This document shows, one piece after another, positions 53,736 to 64,000 of a stretch of DNA of 64,000 nt. The position numbers were made by a program, and so were the translations under genes. The notes below the pieces were generated by a model that saw nothing but the letters and a program-made list of their open reading frames with translations, searched no databases and was not told the origin of the DNA. The stretch is taken from assembly GCF_002917925.1 (NCBI RefSeq), contig NZ_PPFE01000003.1:62001-126000 (forward strand), read 5' to 3'. The DNA is from Roseovarius confluentis (lineage in GTDB: Bacteria > Pseudomonadota > Alphaproteobacteria > Rhodobacterales > Rhodobacteraceae). How positions within the stretch are numbered: the stretch's first letter is position 1; every line of letters begins with the position of its first letter.

Positions 53736-55367
53736 ATGGCTATTACCTCTGCCAACCAGCTTGAGCTTTTGCAGACCGCCGAGGCGGTGGCGCGGGAGAA
53801 GATGATCGACCCGAGCCTCGTGATCGAGGCGATGGAAGAAAGCCTCTCGCGCGCGGCCAAGAGCCGGTACGGCGCCGAGATGGACATCCGCGTCAGCATC
53901 GACCGCAAGACCGGCAAGGCGACGTTCACCCGCGTGCGCACCGTGGTCGAGGACGAGGAGCTGGAGAATTACCAGGCGGAGTTCACCGTCGAGCAGGCCA
54001 AGCAATACCTGGACGATCCCAAGGTCGGTGACACCTTCGTCGAGGAAGTGCCCCCCGTGGACATGGGCCGGATCGCCGCGCAGAGCGCTAAGCAGGTGAT
54101 CCTGCAGAAGGTGCGCGAAGCCGAGCGTGATCGCCAATACGAGGAATTCAAGGATCGTGCCGGCACGATCATCAACGGTGTGGTCAAGCGCGAGGAATAC
54201 GGCAATGTCATCGTCGACGTGGGTGCGGGCGAAGCGATCCTGCGCCGGAACGAGAAGATCGGCCGTGAAAGCTATCGCCCGAATGACCGGATCCGCTGTT
54301 ACATCAAGGATGTGCGCCGCGAGGCCCGGGGGCCGCAGATCTTCCTGAGCCGTACCGCGCCGGAATTCATGGCGGAACTGTTCAAGATGGAAGTGCCGGA
54401 AATCTATGACGGCATCATCGACATCAAGGCCGTGGCGCGCGACCCGGGTAGCCGCGCCAAGATCGCGGTGATTTCCTATGACAACTCGATCGACCCTGTC
54501 GGCGCCTGCGTCGGTATGCGCGGCAGCCGCGTGCAGGCCGTGGTGAACGAGCTTCAGGGCGAGAAGATCGACATCATTCCGTGGAACGAGGACCAGCCGA
54601 CCTTCCTGGTGAACGCGCTGCAGCCCGCCGAGGTGAGCAAGGTGGTTCTGGACGAGGAAGCCGAGCGGATCGAGGTCGTGGTGCCCGAGGACCAGTTGAG
54701 CCTGGCCATCGGTCGCCGGGGTCAGAACGTGCGGCTGGCGAGCCAGCTGACCAACCTCGACATCGACATCATGACCGAGGCCGAGGACAGCGAGCGCCGT
54801 CAGAAGGAATTCGAAGTGCGCACGAAGCTGTTCATGGACACGCTGGACCTGGACGAATTCTTTGCCCAGCTTCTGGTGTCGGAAGGCTTTACCAACCTCG
54901 ACGAGGTTGCCTATGTCGAGATCGACGAACTGTTGGTGATCGACGGCGTCGACGAGGACACGGCCAACGAACTGCAGGCGCGTGCGCGTGACGTACTGGA
55001 GGCACAGGCGAAGGAAGCGCTGGAAAAAGCCCGCGCGTTGGGAGCCGAGGACAGCCTTATTGAATTCGAAGGCCTGACACCCCAGATGGTACTGGCGCTG
55101 GCCGAAGATGACGTGAAAACGCTGGAAGATTTCGCCACCTGCGCCGACTGGGAATTGGCAGGCGGCTGGACCACCGTGGATGGCGAGCGCGTCAAGGACG
55201 ACGGTGTGCTTGAACCCTTCGAAGTATCGCTGGACGAGGCGCAGGACCTTGTGATGACCGCGCGGGTCATGCTGGGCTGGGTCGACCCGGATGATTTGCA
55301 GGCTGACGAGGAAGCCGAGGACGAAGACGGCGCTGAAGGCGACACCGCAGAGGAGGCCGAGGCCTGA
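53736..55367 (+). CDS. nusA: Transcription termination/antitermination factor NusA
   Basis: A 543-residue RNA polymerase-binding protein controlling pausing and termination. An N-terminal polymerase-binding domain (to about 130), an S1 domain, two KH domains (including [16 protein letters not shown] and [14 protein letters not shown]) and C-terminal helix-hairpin-helix acidic repeats are visible, ending in an acidic tail. It begins 4 bases after rimP. NusA often controls its own operon, and a hairpin with a T run lies in the leader. Confidence 0.97.
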   Translation: MAITSANQLELLQTAEAVAREKMIDPSLVIEAMEESLSRAAKSRYGAEMDIRVSIDRKTGKATFTRVRTVVEDEELENYQAEFTVEQAKQYLDDPKVGDTFVEEVPPVDMGRIAAQSAKQVILQKVREAERDRQYEEFKDRAGTIINGVVKREEYGNVIVDVGAGEAILRRNEKIGRESYRPNDRIRCYIKDVRREARGPQIFLSRTAPEFMAELFKMEVPEIYDGIIDIKAVARDPGSRAKIAVISYDNSIDPVGACVGMRGSRVQAVVNELQGEKIDIIPWNEDQPTFLVNALQPAEVSKVVLDEEAERIEVVVPEDQLSLAIGRRGQNVRLASQLTNLDIDIMTEAEDSERRQKEFEVRTKLFMDTLDLDEFFAQLLVSEGFTNLDEVAYVEIDELLVIDGVDEDTANELQARARDVLEAQAKEALEKARALGAEDSLIEFEGLTPQMVLALAEDDVKTLEDFATCADWELAGGWTTVDGERVKDDGVLEPFEVSLDEAQDLVMTARVMLGWVDPDDLQADEEAEDEDGAEGDTAEEAEA

Positions 55368-55392
55368 TGCGTCAGGTCTCGTAGGCGTTGAT

Positions 55393-56016
55393 ATGGGGCG
55401 CGGTGGACAGCCCAAGGACCGGACGAATGGTCCCGAGCGCAAGTGTATTGCCACGGGTGAGGTGCGTCCGAAGCACGGGTTGATCCGGTTCGCCATCGGT
55501 TCCGAGGGTCAGGTGGTGCCGGATATCCTGGAGAAACTGCCGGGGCGGGGCATCTGGGTGAGCGCCTCGCGGCAGGCGCTGGAAACGGCGGTGAAGAAAG
55601 GCCTGTTCTCGCGCAGTGCGAAGCAGAGCGTCACGGTGCCCGACGGGCTGGTCGAGCAGGTCGAGGCGATGCTGGCGCGGCGGGTCGTGGAGTTGCTGAG
55701 CCTGGCGCGGAAAGGTGGCCAGGCGGTGGCCGGATACGAGAAGGTCAAGGACTGGCTGGCCAAGGAAGAGGCCGAGGTTCTGATCCAGGCCAGCGACGGG
55801 TCCGCGCGCGGGAAGACGAAACTGAGCACGCCCTATGGCGGTAGCTGGATCGGCTGGATCACTGCCGATGAGCTGGGCCAGGCCTTTGGGCGTGAAACAA
55901 GCATCCACGCAGCACTCGCTGCTGGCGGTTTGTGCGAGCGTGTTGTAGAGGAGGCGGCAAGACTCAAGGGCTTGCGCGTCACGGACGGGGACCGACCCCG
56001 CCGGAAAGGAAGTTGA
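55393..56016 (+). CDS. RNA-binding protein, YlxR (DUF448) fused to L7Ae-like domain
   Basis: A 207-residue protein: an N-terminal YlxR domain with PERKCIATGEVRPKHGLIRFAI (about 14-35) and a C-terminal L7Ae/YlxQ-like domain with VVELLSLARKGGQAVAGYEKVK. In Firmicutes these are two genes, ylxR and ylxQ, in the nusA-infB operon; the fused form is usual in alphaproteobacteria. A role in ribosome or RNase P-related RNA binding is inferred. The start at 55393 is not backed by a strong ribosome binding site. Confidence 0.88.
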   Translation: MGRGGQPKDRTNGPERKCIATGEVRPKHGLIRFAIGSEGQVVPDILEKLPGRGIWVSASRQALETAVKKGLFSRSAKQSVTVPDGLVEQVEAMLARRVVELLSLARKGGQAVAGYEKVKDWLAKEEAEVLIQASDGSARGKTKLSTPYGGSWIGWITADELGQAFGRETSIHAALAAGGLCERVVEEAARLKGLRVTDGDRPRRKGS

Positions 56017-56021
56017 GATAG

Positions 56022-58526
56022 ATGAGCGACAACGACGGAAAGAAAACTCTGGGTGTGCGTGGTGGTGGCGGTCCTCGGTCGGGGAACGTCAAGCAGAGCT
56101 TTAGCCATGGCCGCACCAAGAACGTCGTGGTGGAAACCAAGCGCAAGCGCGTCGTGAAGCCCAAACCGGGTGCTGCGGCGCCTGCGCCGGGTGGCGCCAA
56201 GGCGGGTGCGCCCGGATCTGCATCGAAACGGCCGGCGGGGATCTCTGACGAGGAGATGGAACGCCGGATGAAGGCGCTTGCCGCCGCCAAGGAACGCGAG
56301 GCGGAAGAGGCCGCCCAACGCGAGGCCGAGGCGAAAGACCGCGAGGAAGAGAAACAGCGCCGCCGCGAGGAAGCCGAGGCCAAGGAGCGCGAACAGCGCG
56401 AGGCCGAGGAACGCGCCAAGGCGAAAGCCGACGAGGAAGAGCGCAAGAAGCGCGAGGAAGCGGACGCTGCCAAGCAGGCTGCTGCCGCTGCCGCGGCACC
56501 GCCGGCAGAAGAGACGCAGGCGCGTGCCTCCAAGCAGGCGCCACGCAGCAAACCGCCCGAGCGCGACCAGCGCGGTGACGATGGCCGTGGCAAGGGCAAG
56601 GGCCGTGGTGGCGACGATGGTGGCCGCCGGTCCGGCAAGCTGACGCTGAACCAGGCGCTGTCGGGTGGCGAAGGCGGCCGGCAGAAATCCATGGCCGCCA
56701 TGAAGCGCAAGCAGGAACGCGCCCGGCAAAAGGCCATGGGCGGCACGCAGGATCGTGAAAAGGTCGTGCGCGATGTGCAGGTGCCCGAGGCGATCGTGGT
56801 CAGCGAGTTGGCCAACCGGATGGCCGAACGCGTGGGCGATGTGGTCAAGGCGCTGATGAACAACGGCATGATGGTCACGCAGAACCAGTCGATCGACGCC
56901 GATACCGCCGAGCTGATCGTCGAGGAATTCGGTCACCGTATCGTCCGGGTCAGCGATTCGGACGTGGAAGACGTGATCGATTCGGTCGATGACAAGGAAT
57001 CTGATCTTCAGCCGCGTCCGCCGGTGATCACGATCATGGGTCACGTGGACCACGGCAAGACATCGCTTCTTGACGCGATTCGCGACGCCAAGGTCGTGGC
57101 AGGCGAGGCCGGTGGCATCACCCAGCATATCGGCGCCTACCAGGTGACGACCGATGGCGGGGCTGTTCTGAGCTTCCTCGACACACCGGGTCACGCCGCG
57201 TTCACCAGCATGCGCGCCCGCGGTGCGCACGTGACGGACATCGTGGTTCTGGTGGTGGCTGCCGACGATTCGGTGATGCCGCAGACGATCGAGGCCATCA
57301 ACCACGCCAAGGCCGCCGAAGTGCCGATGATCGTGGCGATCAACAAGTGCGACAAACCCGAGGCGAACCCCGACAAGGTGCGCACCGAACTGCTGCAGCA
57401 CGAGGTGATCGTCGAGGCGATGTCGGGCGACGTGCAGGATGTCGAAGTGTCTGCCCAGACGGGTCAGGGCCTGGACGAGCTACTGGAAGCCATCGCGCTG
57501 CAATCCGAGATCCTGGAGCTGAAAGCGAACCCGGACCGCGCCGCCGAAGGTGCGGTGATCGAGGCGCAGCTGGACGTGGGCCGTGGCCCCGTGGCGACGG
57601 TTCTGGTGCAGCGCGGGACGCTGAAACAGGGCGATATCTTCGTCGTGGGCGAGCAGTACGGCAAGGTCCGTGCGCTGATCAACGACCGCGGCGAGCGCGT
57701 GAAGGAAGCCGGGCCGTCGGTGCCTGTCGAGGTTCTTGGCCTCAACGGCACGCCGGAGGCGGGTGACGTTCTGAACGTGGTGAAATCCGAAGGCCAGGCG
57801 CGTGAGATTGCCGAGTACCGCGAGAAGGCCGCGAAGGAAAAACGCGCGGCTGCCGGTGCGGGTACGACGCTTGAACAGCTTCTGGCGCAGGCCAAGGAGA
57901 ACGAGAACGTCAAGGAACTTCCGATCCTGGTCAAGGCCGACGTGCAAGGCTCTGCCGAGGCGATTGTTCAGGCGATGGACAAGATCGGCAATGACGAGGT
58001 GCGGGTGCGTGTGCTGCACTCGGGCGTTGGCGCGATCACCGAATCCGATATCGGCCTGGCCGAGGCATCGGGTGCGCCTGTGATCGGCTTCAACGTGCGG
58101 GCCAATGCGCCGGCGCGGAATTCAGCGAACCAGAAGGGCGTCGAGATCCGCTATTACAGCGTGATCTATGACCTCGTGGATGACGTGAAGGCGGCCGCGA
58201 GCGGTCTGCTGGGTGCGGAAATTCGCGAGAACTTCATCGGTTACGCCGAGATCCGGGAGGTCTTCAAGGTCACGGGCGTCGGCAAGGTTGCGGGCTGTCT
58301 GGTGACCGAAGGCATCGCCCGCCGGTCGGCCGGTGTGCGCCTGCTGCGCGACGACGTGGTGATCCACGAAGGCACGCTGAAGACGCTGAAGCGCTTCAAG
58401 GACGAAGTGTCCGAGGTGCAATCCGGACAGGAATGCGGCATGGCGTTCGAGAAGTACGAGGACATCCGCGAAGGCGATGTAATCGAAATTTTCGAGCGCG
58501 AGGAATTCGAGCGCAAACTCGATTAA
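56022..58526 (+). CDS. infB: Translation initiation factor IF-2
   Basis: An 834-residue GTPase that brings initiator tRNA to the 30S subunit. A long basic/acidic coiled-coil N-terminus (about 70-250, rich in Glu, Arg, Lys, Ala) precedes the IF2-N domain, the G domain with GHVDHGKT (about 340-347), DTPGHAAF and NKCD, and domains II-IV. It begins 5 bases after the ylxR gene. An intrinsic terminator closes the operon. Confidence 0.97.
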   Translation: MSDNDGKKTLGVRGGGGPRSGNVKQSFSHGRTKNVVVETKRKRVVKPKPGAAAPAPGGAKAGAPGSASKRPAGISDEEMERRMKALAAAKEREAEEAAQREAEAKDREEEKQRRREEAEAKEREQREAEERAKAKADEEERKKREEADAAKQAAAAAAAPPAEETQARASKQAPRSKPPERDQRGDDGRGKGKGRGGDDGGRRSGKLTLNQALSGGEGGRQKSMAAMKRKQERARQKAMGGTQDREKVVRDVQVPEAIVVSELANRMAERVGDVVKALMNNGMMVTQNQSIDADTAELIVEEFGHRIVRVSDSDVEDVIDSVDDKESDLQPRPPVITIMGHVDHGKTSLLDAIRDAKVVAGEAGGITQHIGAYQVTTDGGAVLSFLDTPGHAAFTSMRARGAHVTDIVVLVVAADDSVMPQTIEAINHAKAAEVPMIVAINKCDKPEANPDKVRTELLQHEVIVEAMSGDVQDVEVSAQTGQGLDELLEAIALQSEILELKANPDRAAEGAVIEAQLDVGRGPVATVLVQRGTLKQGDIFVVGEQYGKVRALINDRGERVKEAGPSVPVEVLGLNGTPEAGDVLNVVKSEGQAREIAEYREKAAKEKRAAAGAGTTLEQLLAQAKENENVKELPILVKADVQGSAEAIVQAMDKIGNDEVRVRVLHSGVGAITESDIGLAEASGAPVIGFNVRANAPARNSANQKGVEIRYYSVIYDLVDDVKAAASGLLGAEIRENFIGYAEIREVFKVTGVGKVAGCLVTEGIARRSAGVRLLRDDVVIHEGTLKTLKRFKDEVSEVQSGQECGMAFEKYEDIREGDVIEIFEREEFERKLD

Positions 58527-58551
58527 GCCTTGTCAGAGACTGTTTTGGAAA

Positions 58552-58580
58552 GGGGCGGCCTGTTTGGTCGCCCTTTTTCG
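58552..58580 (+). terminator. Rho-independent terminator after infB
   Basis: The stem GGGCGGCC/GGTCGCCC (8 bp, one G-T wobble), a 5-base loop and then TTTTT lie 27 bases after the infB stop. The stem is nearly the same as that of the trxA terminator. Confidence 0.9.
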
Positions 58581-58588
58581 TGCGGCGC

Positions 58589-58638
58589 GCCAAATCTTTT
58601 ATGAAAAGATTTGGCAAAAGCTTTGTGAAAGCTTTTGC
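58589..58638. repeat. Two tandem perfect palindromes between infB and mutT
   Basis: GCCAAATCTTTT-ATG-AAAAGATTTGGC (58589-58615, 12-bp stem) and GCAAAAGCTTT-GTG-AAAGCTTTTGC (58614-58638, 11-bp stem) abut and share two bases. Both have 3-base loops. They sit 5 bases past the mutT stop, so they may help end mutT transcription, or be a repeat family. Confidence 0.8.
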
Positions 58639-58643
58639 CGTCG

Positions 58644-59042
58644 TCAGAGCCAGTCGCGGAGGATCGGAATGAGGGGGATGTCCGCGGGTGGCATTGGGTA
58701 GTCGCGCAACGCGTTGGGACGGACCCATTTCAAAGCCTGTTCCTCACGCGATTGGGGCATGCCCTCCCACTTGCGGCAGGCAAAGAGCGGCATCAGCAGG
58801 TGAAAATCGTCGTAGCTGTGGCTGGCGAAGGTCAGCGGCGCGAGGCAGCTTTCCCAGGTGTTGATGCCAAGCTCTTCTTCCAGTTCGCGGATAAGCGCGA
58901 CCTCGGGCGTTTCACCCGGCTCGACCTTGCCGCCGGGGAATTCCCAGAGGCCGGCCATGGATTTGCCCTCGGGGCGTTGCGCCAGAAGGATGCGGCCATC
59001 GACGTCGATCAGGGCGACGGCGGAAACCAGAACGGTCTTCAT
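58644..59042 (-). CDS. mutT: 8-oxo-dGTP diphosphatase MutT
   Basis: A 132-residue NUDIX hydrolase that removes oxidised GTP/dGTP from the nucleotide pool. The box runs GGKVEPGE to RELEEELGI (about 37-60), and AQRPEGKSMAGLWEFPGG before it is the MutT signature. The start at 59042 gives MKTVLVSAVALIDVDG; an ATG at 59075 in frame is less likely. It is downstream of argJ on the same strand. Confidence 0.93.
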   Translation of the reverse strand: MKTVLVSAVALIDVDGRILLAQRPEGKSMAGLWEFPGGKVEPGETPEVALIRELEEELGINTWESCLAPLTFASHSYDDFHLLMPLFACRKWEGMPQSREEQALKWVRPNALRDYPMPPADIPLIPILRDWL

Positions 59043-59097
59043 TGCCGCAATCCCGGACGGAAAACCGGAGCCCACTTTTCCTGTGATTGCTTCGGTT

Positions 59098-60327
59098 TCA
59101 AGACCGATAATCCGCGTTGATCGAGATGTAGCCGTGGGTCAGATCGCAGGTCCAGACGTGGGCGGTGCCGCCGCCCAGACCGAGATCGACATGGATCGTG
59201 ATCTCCTGGTTCTTCATGTGGGCGGCGCCGTCTTCTTCGCGGTATGAGGGACTAACCCAGCCTTTTTCGGCTACGAGCGTGTCGCCGAACCAGATCGACA
59301 GCGTGTCGCGATCGGCTGGCGCGCCGGATTTGCCGATGGCCATCACGATCCGGCCCCAGTTGGGGTCTTCGCCGGCGATGGCGGTTTTCACCAGCGGTGA
59401 GTTCGCGATGGCGAGGCCGTGGGTCTTGGCGTCATTGTCACTGGAGGCGCCGGTGACGGAGATGGTGACGAACTTGGTTGCCCCTTCGCCGTCGCGGACA
59501 ACCTGGTGGGCGAGGTCGAGCATGACGCCGCGCAGCGCCTCCATGAAGCCGACGCTGTGATCGGTGACGCGCACGCCCGAGGCGCCGGTGGCGGCGACCA
59601 GAAGCGTGTCGGAGGTGGAGGTGTCGCTATCTACGGTGATGCAATTGAAAGTCTTTTCATTCAGCGCCGAGACCATCTGTTGCAGGTGCTCGCGGTCGAT
59701 GGCGGCGTCCGTGAAGATGTAGACCAGCATTGTCGCCATGTCGGGCGCGATCATGCCGGAGCCCTTTGCGATGCCGGCGATGCGCACCTCCTGCCCCTCG
59801 AACATGAGGGTCGCACTGGCCCCCTTGGCGAAGGTGTCGGTGGTCATGATCGCGCGGGCGGCGTCCTCGATGCCGTCGGGGGAAAGCTTGTCATTAAGTT
59901 CGGACAGTTTCGCGGTGATGCGGTCGTGTTTCAGAGGCTCTCCGATGACGCCGGTAGAAGAACTGAAAATACGCGATTCCGGCAGGGATAGGGTCTGTGC
60001 GACGGCATTCGTCACCGCCTTGACCGATTCCACCCCGTTGCGCCCGGTGAAGGCGTTGGAGTTGCCGGAATTGACGATGATCGCCGCGCCCTCCGCGGAC
60101 TGGAAGGCGATCTTTTCCTGGCAGTCGAGCACCGCGGCGGAGCGCGTCGCGGACCGGGTGAAGACCCCCGCCATGGCCGTGCCCGGCGCCAGCCGCGCCA
60201 GCATCACGTCCGTGCGACCGGCATAGCGCACGCCGGCCTCGACGCTGGCGAATTCCACGCCGCCGATGGCGGGAAGCTCGGGAAATGTGGCAGGCGCCAG
60301 TGGCGACACGGCGAGGGTCTTGGCCAT
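59098..60327 (-). CDS. argJ: Glutamate N-acetyltransferase / amino-acid acetyltransferase ArgJ
   Basis: A 409-residue enzyme of the arginine pathway that moves the acetyl group from N-acetylornithine to glutamate, and in bifunctional forms also uses acetyl-CoA. It cleaves itself at the Ala-Thr bond of GMIAPDMATM (191-200), so Thr199 becomes the nucleophile. NSGNSNAFTG and DTSTSDTLL are conserved. It starts 2 bases after the PpiC gene stop, so they share a transcript. Confidence 0.96.
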   Translation of the reverse strand: MAKTLAVSPLAPATFPELPAIGGVEFASVEAGVRYAGRTDVMLARLAPGTAMAGVFTRSATRSAAVLDCQEKIAFQSAEGAAIIVNSGNSNAFTGRNGVESVKAVTNAVAQTLSLPESRIFSSSTGVIGEPLKHDRITAKLSELNDKLSPDGIEDAARAIMTTDTFAKGASATLMFEGQEVRIAGIAKGSGMIAPDMATMLVYIFTDAAIDREHLQQMVSALNEKTFNCITVDSDTSTSDTLLVAATGASGVRVTDHSVGFMEALRGVMLDLAHQVVRDGEGATKFVTISVTGASSDNDAKTHGLAIANSPLVKTAIAGEDPNWGRIVMAIGKSGAPADRDTLSIWFGDTLVAEKGWVSPSYREEDGAAHMKNQEITIHVDLGLGGGTAHVWTCDLTHGYISINADYRS

Positions 60328-60329
60328 TG

Positions 60330-61214
60330 TCAGTTCTCCAGGAGTTCGAGCGCGTCGATCACGGTGGGGTCTATTTCCTCGAGGTCGATCCGGTCGATCT
60401 CGGCGTTGGACTCCAGGCTTTCGATATGGGCTTCGAGTGCGCCCTGTTGAAGCTGCGCTGTCAGTTCCTCGCGCACGGTCTCAAGCGCAGGACGTTCCTT
60501 GTTGCGAGTCTCGGCCAGCGTGATCACGTGCCAGCCGAACTGGGTTTCGACCGGGTCGGACACTTCGCCGGGTTCGAGCGCGGCGACGGCATCGAAGAAC
60601 GGTGCGACCATGTCGCTGGCGCCGAACCAGCCGAGATCACCGCCGGAGGCGCCCGAGGGCCCGGTGGATTTTTCGCGGGCCAAAGCGGCGAAATCGGCAT
60701 CGCCTTCGAGCGCGGTCACCAGTTCCTGCGCCTCTTCCTCGGTTTCCACCAGGATGTGCGAAGCGCGGTATTCGGTTTCCTGCACATCAGCGGGGTATTG
60801 CTCTTCGTAGGCCGCTTGCAGGTCCTCGTCAGAGGGGGCCTGCTGCATCACGCCGGCCATGACCTCGCCGGCGATGATGGCGCGTTCCTCGTTCTCGATC
60901 GAGACCTGGCTGCGCAGGGAAGGCTCGCCCTCCAGCGACTGGTTCAGCAGGGTATGCTGGATCAGTTGGTCGACGATGCCCTGCAACAGCAAGTTCGGAG
61001 GGAACTGGTTGTATTGCTGCGGCAAGGTGGCGCGGAGCGCTATGACGTGGGCCAGCGTGATCTCGGTGCCGTTGACCGTGGCGACGACCTGGCCGACATC
61101 GGCGTCCGGTGCCGCGTCAGTCTCTGTCTCGGCTGCATCTTGGGCCAGGGCGCCATGAGCGAGCATGGCGGTGGCGCAAGCGGCGGTCAGAAGCGACTTA
61201 ATCGGATGTGACAT
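60330..61214 (-). CDS. Exported parvulin-type peptidylprolyl isomerase
   Basis: A 294-residue periplasmic PpiC/SurA-like foldase. A Sec signal peptide (residues 1-24, ending HGALA) precedes an N-terminal helical chaperone part (VATVNGTEITLAHV to about 145) and a parvulin domain with YRASHILVETEEEAQ, SGGDLGWFGASDMV and TQFGWHVI. AAAGGG lies just upstream of ATG 61214. It is divergent from secA (186-bp gap), an arrangement common in Rhodobacterales that links secretion and folding. Confidence 0.93.
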   Translation of the reverse strand: MSHPIKSLLTAACATAMLAHGALAQDAAETETDAAPDADVGQVVATVNGTEITLAHVIALRATLPQQYNQFPPNLLLQGIVDQLIQHTLLNQSLEGEPSLRSQVSIENEERAIIAGEVMAGVMQQAPSDEDLQAAYEEQYPADVQETEYRASHILVETEEEAQELVTALEGDADFAALAREKSTGPSGASGGDLGWFGASDMVAPFFDAVAALEPGEVSDPVETQFGWHVITLAETRNKERPALETVREELTAQLQQGALEAHIESLESNAEIDRIDLEEIDPTVIDALELLEN

Positions 61215-61400
61215 GGAAAACCCTTTGCTTTCTCGCGCCAAGACGTGGCGCGTTGTGACGTTGACAGTCCATGAGCGGCCCCTTACATCGCCTTATGATC
61301 AAAGGCAGGGCCGTCCCCTTGGGCCCGTTCTAGGGCGGTGCGGCGGACGGGGCAAGCGATTGCCTTTCACGAGATAGTCAAAGACCGGAACGGATAGGAT

Positions 61401-64000
61401 ATGCTGGGTATTGGAACGGTTGCCAGAAAGGTTTTTGGCACTCCGAACGACCGAAAGGTCAAGACGACCCGCCCGCTGGTGGAAAAGATCAACGCCCTGG
61501 AGCCCGAGTACGAGGCTCTTGACGACGCCGGGCTGATCGCCAAGACCCAGGAGTTCAAGACGCGTATCGCGGACGGTGAGAAACTGGACGCGATCCTGCC
61601 CGAAGCCTTCGCCAACTGTCGTGAAGCCGCCCGACGGGCGCTGGGCCTGCGGGCCTTCGATGTGCAGTTGATGGGCGGGATCTTCCTGCATCAGGGCAAC
61701 ATCTCGGAGATGAAGACGGGTGAGGGCAAGACCCTTGTGGCGACCTTTCCGGCCTATCTGAACGCGCTGACCGGCAAGGGTGTGCATATCGTCACGGTGA
61801 ACGATTACCTCGCCAAGCGGGATGCCGAGTGGATGGGCAATGTCTTTTCCGCGCTGGGGATGACTACGGGCGTCGTCTATCCGCAGCAGCCGGATGACGA
61901 GAAGAAAGGCGCGTATGCCGCCGACATCACCTATGCCACCAACAACGAGCTCGGCTTCGATTACCTGCGCGACAACATGAAATCGAGCCTCGAGGAAATG
62001 GCGCAGCGCGGGCATAATTTCGCCATCGTCGACGAGGTGGACAGCATCCTGATCGACGAGGCCCGGACGCCGCTGATCATCTCGGGCCCGGCGCAGGACC
62101 GCAGCGAGCTGTACGTGACCATCGACGGGCTGATCCCGAGCCTGGAAGAAGACCACTACAAGATCGACGAAAAGACCAAGAACGTCACCTTCACCGACGA
62201 AGGCAACGAATATATCGAAGAGCTGCTGCACCAGAAGGGTCTGCTGGAAGAGGGTCAATCGCTTTACGATCCCGAAAGCACGACCATCGTGCACCACATG
62301 AACCAGGGCCTGCGGGCGCATAAGCTTTTCCTCAAGGACAGAGACTATATCGTCCGCGACAACGAGGTCGTGCTGATCGACGAGTTCACCGGGCGGATGA
62401 TGGCCGGACGCCGGCTGTCGGATGGTCTGCACCAGGCGATCGAGGCCAAGGAAGGCTGCGAGATCAAGCCCGAGAACGTGACGCTGGCGCAGGTGACGTT
62501 CCAGAACTATTTCCGCCTGTATGACAAGCTTTCGGGCATGACCGGGACGGCGACGACCGAGGCCGAGGAGTTTGGCCAGATCTACGGGTTGGGCGTGGTC
62601 GAGGTGCCGACGAACAAACCGATTGCTCGCGTGGACGAGGACGATGCCGTCTACCGCACCGCGCAAGAGAAATTCGACGCCATCGTCACGTCGATCAAGG
62701 AGGCGCACGAGAAAGGCCAGCCGATTCTTGTGGGCACGACGTCGATTGACAAGTCGGAGATGCTGAGCGAGTTGCTGAAGAAGGCGGGGGTGAAGCACAA
62801 TGTGCTGAACGCGCGCCAGCACGAGAAGGAAGCGCAGATCGTCGCGGATGCCGGCAAGCTGGGCGCGGTGACGATTGCCACCAACATGGCCGGGCGCGGC
62901 ACCGACATCAAGTTGGGCGGCAACCTGGATTTCCAGATCATGGAAGCGATTGCCGCCGATCCTGAAGCCGACACCGAGGAGCTGCGCAAGCGGCTGGAAG
63001 CCGGGCACAAGGATGACGAGCAGGCGGTGATCGATGCCGGTGGTCTGTTTGTTCTTGCCACGGAACGGCACGAAAGCCGCCGGATCGACAACCAGCTGCG
63101 CGGCCGGTCGGGCCGCCAGGGCGACCCGGGGCGGTCGGCGTTCTTCCTGAGCCTGGATGATGACCTGATGCGCATTTTCGGGTCTGAACGGCTGGAAAAG
63201 GTCCTGTCGACGCTGGGCATGAAGGAAGGCGAGGCGATCATTCACCCGTGGGTGAACAAGAGCCTGGAACGCGCGCAGGCGAAGGTCGAGGGGCGCAACT
63301 TTGACATCCGCAAGCAGCTTCTGAAGTTCGACGACGTGATGAACGAGCAGCGCAAGGTGATTTTCCGGCAGCGTCTGGACATCATGGAGGCGACCGACCT
63401 GTCGGAGACCGTCAAGGACATGCGTGGCGAGGTGATCGACGACCTGATCGACCAGTACATGCCGCCCAAGACCTATGCCGACCAGTGGGACATGGAAGGG
63501 CTCTATGCCGCGGTGATCGAGCGGCTGAACCTGGACGTGCCGGTGATGGCCTGGGGCGACGAGGAAGGCGTGGACGACGACGTGGTCGCCGACCGGCTGG
63601 AAGAAGCCGCCGACGAGATGATGGCCGAAAAGACCGAGGCGTTTGGGCCGGAACAGATGCGGATGATCGAAAAGCAGGTCCTGCTTCAGACCATCGACAG
63701 CAAATGGCGCGAGCACCTGTTGACGCTGGAACACCTGCGCAGCGTCGTGGGTTTCCGTGGCTATGCGCAGCGCGACCCGCTGAACGAGTACAAGAACGAG
63801 GCGTTCCAGCTGTTCGAGACCATGCTGGACAGCCTGCGGCAGGACGTGACCCAGCAGCTGGCCCGGATCCGCCCGATGACGGACGCGGAACAGCAGCAGA
63901 TGTTGCGTGACCTGCAGGCGAAACAGGCCGCGATGGCACCGAATCCGTCCGAGACGGAAGAGCGCGAGCCCGGTGCGGTGACGCTCGAAGACCCCACGGG
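61401..64000 (+). CDS. secA: Preprotein translocase subunit SecA, 3'-truncated by window end
   Basis: The first 866 residues of the SecA motor ATPase, which drives preproteins through SecYEG and receives them from SecB. It begins [13 protein letters not shown]. Walker A MKTGEGKT is at 104-111, Walker [15 protein letters not shown] follows, and the second half has [14 protein letters not shown] and [11 protein letters not shown]. The stretch after about residue 840 is the disordered linker; the C-terminal zinc tail lies beyond the window. The gap before it holds its promoter region, with no gene. Confidence 0.97.
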   Translation, partial: MLGIGTVARKVFGTPNDRKVKTTRPLVEKINALEPEYEALDDAGLIAKTQEFKTRIADGEKLDAILPEAFANCREAARRALGLRAFDVQLMGGIFLHQGNISEMKTGEGKTLVATFPAYLNALTGKGVHIVTVNDYLAKRDAEWMGNVFSALGMTTGVVYPQQPDDEKKGAYAADITYATNNELGFDYLRDNMKSSLEEMAQRGHNFAIVDEVDSILIDEARTPLIISGPAQDRSELYVTIDGLIPSLEEDHYKIDEKTKNVTFTDEGNEYIEELLHQKGLLEEGQSLYDPESTTIVHHMNQGLRAHKLFLKDRDYIVRDNEVVLIDEFTGRMMAGRRLSDGLHQAIEAKEGCEIKPENVTLAQVTFQNYFRLYDKLSGMTGTATTEAEEFGQIYGLGVVEVPTNKPIARVDEDDAVYRTAQEKFDAIVTSIKEAHEKGQPILVGTTSIDKSEMLSELLKKAGVKHNVLNARQHEKEAQIVADAGKLGAVTIATNMAGRGTDIKLGGNLDFQIMEAIAADPEADTEELRKRLEAGHKDDEQAVIDAGGLFVLATERHESRRIDNQLRGRSGRQGDPGRSAFFLSLDDDLMRIFGSERLEKVLSTLGMKEGEAIIHPWVNKSLERAQAKVEGRNFDIRKQLLKFDDVMNEQRKVIFRQRLDIMEATDLSETVKDMRGEVIDDLIDQYMPPKTYADQWDMEGLYAAVIERLNLDVPVMAWGDEEGVDDDVVADRLEEAADEMMAEKTEAFGPEQMRMIEKQVLLQTIDSKWREHLLTLEHLRSVVGFRGYAQRDPLNEYKNEAFQLFETMLDSLRQDVTQQLARIRPMTDAEQQQMLRDLQAKQAAMAPNPSETEEREPGAVTLEDPT

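Noticed and set aside
53640..55496. A 618-codon minus-strand open frame opposite nusA
   Set aside because: Antisense shadow of nusA; NusA KH and S1 domains are on the plus strand.
61299..63734. An 811-codon open frame on the minus strand
   Set aside because: It is the antisense shadow of secA, whose plus-strand frame has all SecA motifs; its translation is repetitive Val/Leu/His/Arg as expected of a mirror frame.

Overview
The window looks like chromosomal DNA of a marine-type Rhodobacteraceae (Roseobacter group) alphaproteobacterium. The evidence is the high G+C protein-coding DNA, the protein sequences, and gene clusters typical of the order: maf-aroE-coaE-dnaQ facing rho-mnmE-mnmG-rsmG-parA-parB, hrcA-grpE divergent from rph-rdgB-hemW, argJ-PpiC divergent from secA, and rimP-nusA-ylxR-infB. 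I see no rRNA, tRNA, CRISPR array or insertion sequence.

Layout. 1-6.2 kb: end of addA, trxA, then hslV and hslU split apart by an alpha/beta hydrolase and a membrane protein. 6.2-8.0 kb: a low-G+C, apparently acquired gene for an ATPase-TOPRIM (OLD/PARIS-like) protein, the only clear accessory island. 8.3-13.7 kb: an MFS transporter, the Smr/MltA/Tim44-like cluster, fxsA, secB and dnaQ. 13.7-23.5 kb: the presumed chromosome origin region. maf-aroE-coaE-dnaQ run left from a 416-bp A+T-rich intergenic stretch with a perfect DnaA box, and hemJ, rho, mnmE, mnmG, rsmG, parA and parB run right. Two perfect parS sites lie at the start of mnmG and inside rsmG. 23.5-30.4 kb: hemW-rdgB-rph, hrcA-grpE, mutS. 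30.5-41.5 kb: a PfkB kinase, an exported MsrA, an aminotransferase/sulfotransferase-like pair, argG, ilvA, a divergent Hpt / response-regulator-phosphatase pair, Hsp33, two NUDIX enzymes and the CCA enzyme. 41.6-52.9 kb: an ABC exporter, an RNA methyltransferase, two YkuD L,D-transpeptidases flanking a CAP lipoprotein, hemH, comF, grxC, an amidase, a MarR regulator, ubiG and a prolyl aminopeptidase. 53-64 kb: the rimP-nusA-ylxR-infB operon, mutT, argJ, a PpiC chaperone, and secA running off the end.

Most genes are housekeeping: DNA replication/segregation, translation, protein export and folding, heme, arginine and envelope metabolism. The plus strand is C-rich in genes left of about 16 kb and G-rich in genes far to the right, which independently fits an origin there. 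The least explained pieces are the ATPase-TOPRIM island, a roughly 110-bp intergenic repeat present twice, the structured leader before rimP, a 9-codon ORF before the ABC exporter, and the aminotransferase/sulfotransferase-like pair.
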